This document shows positions 11,560-22,700 of a DNA stretch of 64,000 bases, piece by piece. The notes beneath the pieces were generated by a model. The model did not search any database, was not told where the DNA came from, and was given only the letters and a program-made list of their open reading frames with translations. This DNA is from Echinarachnius parma (lineage: Eukaryota > Echinodermata > Echinoidea > Clypeasteroida > Echinarachniidae), in contig JBAMJV010000858.1 of assembly GCA_037951105.1 (NCBI GenBank), positions 88,278-152,277 of the forward strand, in the 5' to 3' direction. Made by a program: the position numbers and the translations under genes. How positions within the stretch are numbered: the stretch's first letter is position 1; every line of letters begins with the position of its first letter.

Positions 11560-11728
11560 TGTGACCTCACACCACAAAACAACCGTTATGTCGTGGATAT
11601 AGTTTCTCTGTAATTAGCTGAAATAGTCAAATTTGGTTAAAGGTATGAGATTCAGACGTGATTTGACGTGAAAATCAGCATAATCATTTTCCCAGACTTA
11701 TTTATCGTTTTGTGGTGTAAGGTCACAA
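11560..11728. mobile_element. MITE with 21-bp inverted repeats
   Basis: TGTGACCTCACACCACAAAA pairs with TTTTGTGGTGTAAGGTCACA with one mismatch. About 170 bp, no ORF. Confidence 0.75.
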
Positions 11729-12023
11729 ATATCCAGACATCCTGGATAAGATGCAAATATCATTGTATTTATGTACAGTTCTCATTCTATAAAATTGTCT
11801 TGTAAATTGTGTCATGAATACCAAAAGATTGTTCCAAAAGCTGATATCCTTTTTCGGTGTTCCACAGTGGCATAGCCAGGATCACACAAGACAGACCGGG
11901 GGGGGGGGGGAAAGAGGCAAGAGGCAAGATTCCATCTCGCCCAAGGGCATGCGTGAGCCAAATCTCACTCCGGCAAATACAGCATTTATCTACAGAGGGT
12001 GCTTTCCTAATGCCAAATTGCAG

Positions 12024-12193
12024 TACAGTGGAACCTCTGTATAAAGAGTTTTGTTATATTAAACACAATTCCCTTATAACAAGCTAATTTTGCTGGTCCC
12101 AGCGCGTTATATCCATGTGTGTTTGACCCTGATAGAACAAGGTAATCGTCATGGTGTCATCCAAGGATCTCATTATAATGAGGTTTAACTGTA
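12024..12193. mobile_element. pogo/mariner-like MITE
   Basis: Starts TACAGTGGAACCTCTGTAT and ends GAGGTTTAACTGTA, the typical TA-flanked CAGT..AACC ends. A second partial copy begins at 12211 (TACAGTTAAACCTC). Confidence 0.65.
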
Positions 12194-12584
12194 CCATGCA
12201 ATAATATCAGTACAGTTAAACCTCTTTTTAAGGAGATCTGTTATATTAACAACATATTCTTTCGTATAACCTGCTAAGTTTGCTGGATTGCGTGCTTGAT
12301 TGATCGAACCCATCTGTATAAAACAAATAACCAAGCAACCCAAGCTATGCCACTGATGTTACTGTTGAGACCAAACTGGTATTCAATTTCCAATGACAAG
12401 TATATGTTCATCTTTAAGATTATATTGAAAAAGATTCTTTCATAATCATTATAAAGCAGTCCTATTGTTGGCATTTGTTTGTTTGCAACTACATGTATGA
12501 GAAATAAACATATTTTGTTAAAGAGAATGGAACAAGCTTACAGTGTATTTTTCTTTCTCTTGTATTTGATACAATCTGTACAGT

Positions 12585-12681
12585 CAGTGGCGTAGCGTGT
12601 TCAGAATGATTACGGGGGGGGGGGGGCACATGTATTTCTTTGTTTAAACCCCCCCCCCCCCCCCCAGTCACTACGCCACTG
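12585..12681. mobile_element. 97-bp hAT MITE with exact 8-bp target duplication
   Basis: CAGTGGCGTAG at the left, CTACGCCACTG at the right, flanked by the identical 8-mer TGTACAGT at 12577-12584 and 12682-12689. An 8-bp duplication and CAGTGGC ends are hAT hallmarks. The body is mostly a G run, a 20-bp spacer and a C run. Confidence 0.92.
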
Positions 12682-13094
12682 TGTACAGTATGTAAAGTAG
12701 AGATTTTCCCAAGAATTTGAGCAGATTGGGTGAATGGAAAACAACCTTAGAAAGCGAAAGTTTGAGTATATTTGGATTAGTGCCGAGTTAAGCCCGGCGC
12801 AGACAGAGCCGACTCGACCCGACCCGACTGGTTTCAATCAGGCTAGAGTTGGGCCCGGTCGGTCGCGGCCCCAATTGGCATCCGACTTTCTCTCGTCTGG
12901 CAAAATGTGTGTCGCAAGGCACTGAAAACTGAGCCGATCGGAATGACAACCAGTCGAGTCGGCTCTGTCTGCGCCGGGCATTAGACGCAAGATTTTTTTC
13001 TTCTACTTTTTTCTTCTTCTTTTTCACAGTATAATAATGGTCGGGAAACAGTAAAAAGTTCATGTTGAGGCCTGAAATATTTTTACTAAATATA

Positions 13095-13290
13095 TACAGT
13101 CAAACCTGTTAATGCGACCACCTGCTCATAACGACTCCTCTCTGCCCCCCCCCCCCCCCCCCCCCCGTGAAACATCACGTGTTATAGCGACCTGCGTAAT
13201 GTGACCATATGCCTAAAGCGACCAGCGACCACCCCATTTGGGTCCCGACGCACATATTAATCTGTGTATAGCGACCACAAAGTTAGCGCT
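13095..13290. mobile_element. pogo-like MITE fragment with a C22 tract
   Basis: Begins TACAGTCAAACCTGTTAATG; contains several GCGACCA words and C22 at 13145-13166. The right end is not clear. Confidence 0.5.
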
Positions 13291-13676
13291 TGAGCGACCA
13301 AGTCACCAACTCGGTCGCCTCTGGTCGCTCAGGGAAATGGGAACTCCCATGTGAATGCATAAAACGAACTTTTAAAATGACAATGAACTTCAGACAGACA
13401 CTTGATTACCGACACCAAGTGATTTGGACTCGTAAGCAAAGAGTATTACTGCCTCTAGACCCCCGAAAATAACCCTAAAATGGATATTACCATAAGAATC
13501 GTATGATTTGAATGAATAATTCATTAGGAGTTCATGTGCACTGTTTAGTATGCATACAACAGCATTGTATGTACCAAGATCTATTCGCACGTTTAAAACT
13601 ACCTTCCGACCCCTCCTCAGTAGGCTAAGCAAAATTGATTGAATGCGTCTGTAAAAAACCGAAATAATCAACCTTT

Positions 13677-15908
13677 ACCCAGGGAGCAAACACCCCCTTT
13701 TTTAGGATATCAAACATGGAATGTTATAAAAGGTTGTGCACCAGAAATGTTTTCTAGGACCTTCTAGGATCACAACCTAGGTGGACAACCTTGCGATCTA
13801 GCTACTGGAAGTCCTCAAAACGCGTACAAACGATTTAACCCATAATGTACGTCAATAGCGTCTTAAATCCTTAGGGTTCATGAAGGTTTGTCTCTGCTAT
13901 TTTCACAATTACACTAACAAGCATTGCTTCAGATCCGTGTTCTGTAGAGTCGTGTGCATCTTTTGATACCAGATTTGACTGCATAATATCTTCGGTTAAT
14001 GTGTCACGTCTCATTTTAAGTCGCGTGTCATACAACCAACAAATAATTGTACGTTCATTTATGTACAAAAACGCATTGAAATGTTCAGACTTTTTAAAAC
14101 GTCACACAATTTGTATTTGGAATTCTTCAAATGGCATTCAATGTTATTTTTGTAAGTTTTTAAAATGATATAATCTAAATAATTATAAAACATAAAACAT
14201 ATAACAAATTAAAAACAATAACATGAATACTACTTCTTTATACATTAAGCTTGGTTTAAACAATGTTACGATATCTGTTAATGTTGTAGGCCATTTTCTG
14301 AGCCATCGTACCCTTTTAGGTTGTATTGGTACATCACTGTTTCAATAAGTCCACACAATAATAATTTGTATTTGACTCATATAAATGTTGTGTTCATTGG
14401 ACTAGAAGTACACACATGTTTATCATGAATGCGCACTTTACATTAAGAACAATTATACTGTTTGAATCCGTGACATTGCATTCTTGTCAATGATGGTGAC
14501 GTAAAATCATATGGAGAAGCATGTTCTTTATTGGGATAAGATCTTCAAGATGGATCACTATTAAACAGCTTGTATATGGCAGCTTTCCAAAGATTTGAAT
14601 CCTTGAACTGGTCAGGTTGATGGTTTAAACAGTTATGGTTATATCAGGTGACTGCACATGTCTCCAGGAATCATTAACCATTAATACATTGTTCACTCAA
14701 ATACTGTTCTCACTGAGGAAGCTCAGGGCAGTTCCTGTGTTAGCTGTCAACTGCACAACATATATGGTTCAAGAACTACATGACTGTATGTAATGCCATT
14801 TGATATCTTAGACTTGGACCATTTAATCGAGCACATCATTGTTACTTCTTAGCGGATGATGTACTTTACATAAATGTATAGATCGTAAATGACGTTTAGT
14901 TTTAGAGGGATATCATTCATACAAATGCTTAAATTTAGATCAGCATATCCACACTTATAGTATAGGGTATTTCACACCAATTTAATTATAATATGTCATA
15001 TTGGCATCTGTGATAATGTAGCCTGATAATTGAGGTTTGATTGGTCACTTTGTAGTTTTGTCCCTCTGTCTCCCTTGCACTCCCATGTGAGTAGAAATGT
15101 TCACTCTGTGTGCTGCATGGGCGTAGATCTATACTTATGTAATACCTATTCATCAGGGGGGGATGAATGAATAGATCACCCCCCTGATGAATAGGTATCA
15201 ATGACAGATCTACGCCCATGGTGTGCTGGATTGATTGCAGTATGTACATGTATCTAATGACTGGGGGTAATAATAATGATGCATCGCGATCGTCAAAAGA
15301 CGGAACGTTCGCTATTTCATAACATCAACCTTATTATCATCATAATTATTACAATTATAATTCTTATGTATTTCTTTGTTTCAAATTATTTTGTTTTGTA
15401 TTGTTTTATCATTTGTTTTGCCAGTGTATTGTTTTCATCATAATGCCATCTAACATGTACAGGGTTTTACAGATAAATATTTTTGTCATTCTATAATCTG
15501 CACAATTTCCACGATTTTTTGTCCATAAGCGTATGTGAAATTTCATATTATATGTCTGACACGTGACATATATTATACAGACATGTGACTTACAAACCAT
15601 AGAAGTAAAAAGGCAAAATTTGGTATCAAAAGATGCACACCTATCTATGAAAGACATGTCCGAAGAAATGTGATGATAGCAGCATGCGTTTGGGTGTAAT
15701 CGTGAAAATACCAGAGTAGGGCATTCATAAACCCTAAGGAGGCGTAAAGTAGGGGTAAAATCCTTCATATGTGTTACGTGGCCTTCCAGTAGCTAGTTCG
15801 TGAGGTTGTCCACCTAGGTTGTGCTTCTACAAGGTCCTAGAAGACAATTCCTGGCCCCAACCTTTTATAACATTCCATGTCTGTAAAACCCCCTTTGCTC
15901 CCTGGGTA
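13677..15908. mobile_element. 2.2-kb element with long inverted repeats
   Basis: Left CCCAGGGAGCAAA pairs with right TTTGCTCCCTGGG, flanked by TA. Similarity between arms continues, with gaps, for roughly 350-400 bp inward (for example GTGCATCTTTTGATACCA and its complement near 15625). The interior is AT-rich with no transposase. A 105-bp palindrome is nested at 15116-15220. Could be a TA-target MITE or a foldback element. Confidence 0.8.
15116..15220. mobile_element. 105-bp palindromic element
   Basis: CATGGGCGTAGATCT to AGATCTACGCCCATG, with arms of about 45 bp and centre GGATGAATGAATAGATCA. Relatives: 24925-25028, and fragments at 11145-11172 and 43755-43780. Confidence 0.75.
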
Positions 15909-15948
15909 GTATAGTTGACGCATAGATTTATACATGTATAGAGTTGAC

Positions 15949-16115
15949 TAGTCTAGGTTCTATACTCTGTATACACATTTCCCTATATATATACGCGTAT
16001 ATAAACTCGGTGATCTGTACCCCCGGTGAACCTGTTCAGATTCACCGTAACAGATGCACCGGGTTACGCGATATATTGGGAAAAGGTGTAAAAACAGAGT
16101 ATAGAACCTAGACTA
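15949..16115. mobile_element. Mutator-like MITE with exact 9-bp target duplication
   Basis: TAGTCTAGGTTCTATACTC pairs with GAGTATAGAACCTAGACTA. AGAGTTGAC flanks both sides (15940-15948 and 16116-16124). A 9-bp duplication is typical of Mutator-like elements. 167 bp, no ORF. Confidence 0.85.
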
Positions 16116-16548
16116 AGAGTTGACCGGACTTGTCTATGACCGGAGTGACCATTCATCCGAATACTCACTACTCTGTATCATATGGATATTTAGTAAACAT
16201 GGTAAATAGTAACTGTGATCAGCCTGGTTAGGTTAGGTAAATTGGAGCCTTATCGCTGCCATATTGTACTGGGTTCTGTATTGTGCGCATGCCATATGAC
16301 GAGAGCGTATTATAGAGCATTATACATTTAGGCAAATAGGCGTAACATATGGACGAGACCCAAATCTATATTATATGGAGCAATGGTCAGAGGACCTAAA
16401 CCACGGATAAATTTAAAAGTCCTGGGAATAAAGTGCTAAAGTATAGTTTTGCCGTGCAGTTTAGACCGACTTTCGTGTGAAAAGGGGACAAAAAAAAGTG
16501 TCAGTGGCCCGTCAGTGGTGTACTATACTAGTAAATATATATAATTGT

Positions 16549-16717
16549 ATGATGTTTCGAAAACTCCAAGCTGTTGTCGGGATCAGGATCACTCGAGAAT
16601 GTATTAGATCTGGAAGGCTGCAATATCCTTTGCGATTGATCTCGGGAAAACATCGAGCAACACAGTGTTTATCGTCTGCTTGCACAAATAATCGGGACCT
16701 ATGTGCCGCCACTAGAG
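16549..16717 (+). CDS. BBOX1: BBOX1-like exon 1 (predicted, presequence)
   Basis: Encodes MMFRKLQAVVGIRITRECIR and 36 further residues, rich in Arg, Ser and Ala with almost no acids, like a mitochondrial presequence. Donor ACTAGAG|gtaaca leaves phase 1, which joins exon 2 as GAG TGG. Human BBOX1 has no such segment. Chosen on phase and composition only; the transcript could instead start in another leader exon. Confidence 0.5.
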
Positions 16718-19700
16718 GTAACAACATTATATAAATACCATGCTAACCACATCTGCAATGTAATATTCAAACTAATTTAGGTAGTATATTATGGCCATTT
16801 ACTAGTCAGCAAAATCCAACATTTCCCCACTGCGCAGAGTGTAGAAAAGAGGAACATAATATTTAGAATCAGGATATATAATTGCTTGTTTTGTTGACTA
16901 TGGCCTAGGAATCAATATGTAGAATATATATAAACCGAACACAAAAAGTAACTTCACCCCTAATTGCAATTGCCCATAATTTCATAACCAAGAATCGTTT
17001 CAAGATTTCGTCTTGCCAATATATCCATATAGTAGTTAGGAAAACAATGTGTAAAAATAAGAGGTAACCATCTAATCCATGGTTGAGTGAGCACACATTA
17101 CAGAAAAAATAGTCATATTTCAAAATTCACAAAAGTATTATCATCATTACAAATTATTGAGAGTTGGAAAATTAAAAAATGCACTGTTTTACAATTGCAA
17201 TTAATGCATTTTACCACATGTAACATCAAAAAATCAAAATGAATGGAATATCAAACAGCATTGTTTCATAAACCATGATCAATGCATTCTGCCACATGTG
17301 CGGATTCACAACAATGTACAGGCACGCGCAATACCTTGTGACTTTTGAATTGGGCCATTTTGTCTTTAATCTGTGCTCATTCAGCCATGAAGTAATGAAT
17401 ATCTCTGATTTTCGCACATATCGAACATAACAACTGTGCCAATATTGTGCTAAGATAACATCTTGAAACAATAATCGGTTATGAAATTATGGGCAATTGC
17501 TTAGGGGTGAAGTTACTTTTTGTGTTCGGTTTATATATGCAGTTGCAATGGAAATAAATATGGCTATATAGCACATAAGGTGTGGCCTGATCGCTCATAT
17601 AATTAGTACTAGTACATGTACAGTAGTCAACTGACTAAAATACTATAGCTGAACCCCATCCTGAAAGTCAAGGGGCCAACAACCGAACCTGTTTACATGT
17701 ATATACGGCTCTGGTGGCTACCAGTCTACCAATTGCACTAGAATGTAGGAGGGGGCTTGTGTCCCCAAATGACTTATTTAAAGCAATTTAATGGGAACAT
17801 CCTCTAAAAATGAAGAAATAAGAGTGTGCCCCCGCCCCAATAATGTGCGTAGCTAATCAGTCCGCCCACATTGGACGTGGTCGGACTGACTGGACCCGGG
17901 GCACTGAAATTATAGAGGAGCACCCCTTGTGGATTTTCTTCTTGTTTTCTTCAAATATTTACCCCTTGTGTTTTTAAATAAGTATTATTACTATTGGGGG
18001 CATCTGCCCCTGCCCCCCCCCCCCCCCCCCCCCAGTCAGGCTTGACTCATAATTCCATGCCATATATGTTAACAGAGTGGACGCCATCATGTTCATCCCG
18101 GCGGTTCAAAGCGACCTCGTCCCAAACCAGGACGGCTGCCACGGACCAGTTCCGAGAGGCCTTCGATGGTAAGTCACTCTTGTATCCTGAATACAACACA
18201 GACCCCTCACTGGTCATGTCCGGCGTCGATCACGACCCGACGTCGGAGATGGTGATCGTGCACTGGAGCGACGACCACAGTCAGAAGTTCCCCGTGGTTT
18301 GGCTCCGAGACAACTGCCACTGCCCGACCTGCTACGATGTCGACACGCACACCCGACTCAAGTACATGCAGGTGAGTTTGATTTTTTTTTTTTGCAAAGG
18401 TGTTTTTTTCAATTGTGATTATTTTTGTCTGGAACTGCCGTTCATCATCACCATCCAAGAGATACGGCCTTTCCTTTTATAAGCATGAAATACCGATGCA
18501 TATCTCCGACCGGAATAAATGTTGGGTCCCACATATTTGAACATTAAAGAAAATATTTGTAAAGCCTTAATATTTTAGAAAATTTACCTAAGTGATATTG
18601 AATCATATGTAATGATTATTCTAACAAAAACTCACATTCAAAATTTGTTGGGGAAAATGGTTGACCTCACCGGTGTCTACGATTCAAGCAACCAGTCAGT
18701 GGTGTTGTGTGATAACATGCTAGTTTTAGTTACTATTATTCATGTAGTTTGACCAGGGGGGTGTTTCACAAAGATCCTTAGTTGAACTTAACAATTATGG
18801 AAAGCCGTTAGTTTCTTTGAAAACAATTTTTGAAAAGTTATTTTGAAAGGCATAAAATATTGATTCAAATCATTAATATTTTCTATTATCAAGGAGATTC
18901 CATGTTTATTGATGACAAATTTATTAAAAAGTCTAAAATACTTGCATATTGGCTTTTGAATGTATTTCATTCCAAGGCTACATATGGCTTACATACTTTG
19001 TAAGTCCAAATTAGAGTTAAGTTCAACTTAGGATCGTTGTGAAACATCCACCCCCCCCCCCCCCCCCCCCCCCCAGAACTGTATACATGAGTGGTTCATA
19101 GTTTGCAATTTATAACAGCCTTCATTTATATTAAGCAATGTGATTAGGCATAATTTGCATAAACAAAGAGCAGTTATATTAATTACATAAAGATATTTTT
19201 TATTCAAATTATTTGTTGTGTACATGTGAATGTTGAGCAATACGCCTACTTCACTTAGTAAGTACATACATGTGTCTATATTTATACACTTTGCATATAA
19301 AATAGGATCTAGATATAAACATAACGATCCAAGATATCCGGATATCCCAAGACGGACAGAGGTTGGACATCAAATGGAGTGATGACCACGTAAGCTCGTT
19401 GCTAGGTGACTGGTTGCTTGGCAACCGTTTTGACCAGGGCTCAATTGACGCTGTTAAGGTAGGTTGAGTGGTAATGTCAACGTTTTCCATTTTAATTTCT
19501 TCTTGTAGTTTTTAGCTACAAAAACCAAGATAAAATGATTATTAGTACTTAAAACAGTATTTTTACGCCTATCTTTTAGTGATGATGTGAACATTTATCA
19601 TGTATTCTTGCCTACGGTATTAAATGTAATTTGAGGAGTGCATAAACAGCATAATATTTAAACTAAATATTCTTGTATCTGTTAAGGTCCAATTTATGTG

Positions 19701-22700
19701 CCCACTCTTCTAATTTTCAATGCCGAGCACTGGTAATTAAAGAAAGTGACATTTTCCCATATAGTGATTTAATTTTCTTTGTCTCTTTTTTATTCTAATT
19801 TTTCATGGATGTGAGGTGAATGTTTTACATACTTGAATGCATAGTGCACTCATTATGTACCAAATATATGTATTCATCCATGATATGATCCTGCCGTTAG
19901 CCTATTATAAAAGAAACAACTCAAATAAATATAATTTATAGATAGTTAATGATTAGAATGATTTGCCTCCCTTTCATAATTTCATTTAAAAATAATATTT
20001 GTTTTGGTTTTCAACCACAGTAATAAAATGCCCATAGGGTAGTGTTCTGTTCATTGTTTACCTCCGTGCAGTGATCAGTTTACAGACCCGACATAATTGA
20101 CGCATGAATATCATTATTTGTAGGTTTCAATGATTCGATCCCAGTTTCTGTCACTAGAACTTCAAAACCACTATCTCTGCACAATTGGTGAAAAATTGTG
20201 TCGCCAGTGATCCTGCTCTCCTAGAGAAGAGATTTAACTTTACACCAGCAAAATTTTATTTTTATTTGATAGTGAGGGTCCTTCTCGTAAAAGTTACCAT
20301 AAATTGAAAGCGATTGAAAGTGAAATAAACAAATGACAGGGGATAGAATATGGCTGAGGTACCAAAAAACCCATGTCGCCAAGACAAAATCGTTCAGTTT
20401 TTCCAATTTTGTACAAAAATGAGAGTACACAGTAGCAAAACAAGTGCGGTTTCATGACAGCAGCACAGTGTTCTATGAAACATAATAAAAGTTTTAATTA
20501 TTCCACTTCATTTAAAATTGTGATGCCCATTGGAAATGTGTCGCCAAATCTACTGAAACATACGTTACTGTTATTCTACTAAATAAAAGTATATGCTTAG
20601 ATGCTGACATCTGTACAGTTATCTTATTTTTCTAATGATGAGAACATGGTATACAAGTAAAAACATGTTTGAAAGTCAATATACAAAAGAAATGTGACTG
20701 GGAACAAAATAAAGAGACAGGATAAAAAGGTAGATTTAAGAGGTGTAACATACGTTACCACGAATTGTAAATATAGGTAATGACTATGATATAAATGATT
20801 ATTCTGGAGTTGAGGCCAATGAAGTAGATTGATATTACGCGATAATGAAAATTAAGTTCAACTAAATGTTGCTTATTCAACCGATTGAAGGCCAGGATGT
20901 AACTTACGTGATGTAACATACGTTGCCATGCGTTAAAAAAATGTGTGTAGGATATACTTAAAGGGGACCACCAGGCAAAAGACAACACATTATTATATGT
21001 TTTGGTACCGTTTTGTGATATCAAATAGATACCCTACATTTTTCAAAGGGTTGCGTAATTCATAAACAAAGCAATTAATGTCCACCACTTACGGAACCAC
21101 TGCTATTTCCTGGTTCCACACGGGCCAAGCATTTGCGAGTGCGTCAATGCTTTCACGCGTACGTCAATAGAATCCCGGATGATTCGTTCGCTCTGCACAG
21201 AGCGCTCTGGCTCTGCAAAACTATAGTCTACGCAATTCAGACCGCATAAACGCATGGTTGAGAATGGTGATGCGTTTTCCAATTATATATTTTGTTCTGA
21301 AAACATATGTTTGTGAACTTGTTGAAGGAATGGAATACTAAAGTTGTTACCTTTCTATAATAAGAATATTATTTTTGGGTGGTGGTACCCTTTAATAACT
21401 ATCTAAATTGGTAGCAAACTTGTTTACGCCATCTACATGTGGTTCAGGGTGAGCTTAGCAATCATTTTCAAGGCCAAAATGGTATTCAAACAACCCTAAT
21501 GTAACTTACGTTACCAATTTGAAACATACGGCCAAATCACATATCTTTGGATATCGTTAACGGACGCCTGACTAAATGCGATGTTCACAAATATGTTTCA
21601 ATGGATTTATATATACTTTGTTGTTTATTTTCATGATTGTAACCTTCAGTTACCAACTTTGAAACTAACTAGCTATCATGTGAATGTTGATGGTAACGTA
21701 TGTTACACCCTTTTATCAAAATGAAGCATTAGGTGCCAATTTTCTCGGAGTATATACTACTAAGTATGTCCTTTAGATAGGCATTAAAAATCAAACGTTT
21801 GGCAAGAACTTTATTTTTGAAATTTTCTGACTATTCAATTGTGCCGAGATAGTGGTTTTGGAATGCAACTTAAAGGGGTAGTTAATTTTTGGTATAGAGG
21901 GCGCTGCACGAAATAATTTTTTGTGAGATAATAAAAAACTGAGTGTAAAATTTGAAAGAGCATACAATTTTAATGACAGAATAAACTTTATTTGATAAAA
22001 ATCGGTTCAGATATGGCTGTAATATCAATAAATATATCCGATCGGAATACATCTGGGGCCCAGATTTATTCGATGATTTTTTAAACAAATTCAAAAATGC
22101 TTACACTTTTTCAAAAAATTCCAAGAGGTTTTTAAACAGTTGTTGATGATATCTCTATTTAATCATTATTTCAACAAAACATCACATGCATACTTTTTTA
22201 TGAAAAATGGTTGAAACCAATTCATTTTAGAGAGCGCCCTCTTGTGTTTGAATGGCTCTTAGTCGTTTGTAATTTTCTATACCTTTCGAGCATGGTGGAG
22301 TTATAACTATTAGTTTGTAATGTTACTGTGCAGGTTTTGGTTACTAAAGCTCAGCCTTACCAAAATTGTATTACCCCTTTAACCAGTACTCCACACAATC
22401 TTACAGATACAAGCAAGATAGTTTGCTTGTCCATTTCCCAACAACAAATCTGTGAATTTTATATTTTCTCTTTGACTATGTCATGACGAAAACGTGACAC
22501 CCTTAACACATTCAAAGGATATTGGAATCGATTATTGGGGTGCTGACGTTCTGAGCAGCGGGCGTCTCCGCGAGTTTGAATTTGATGACGTCATCAACAC
22601 GGATGAAGCGCTCCACGATTGGTTGTTTGATCTGAAGGTTCTCGGGATATCCATGATCAAGAATGCACCGACTGAGTCGCACCAGATCCACCGGGTGGCG

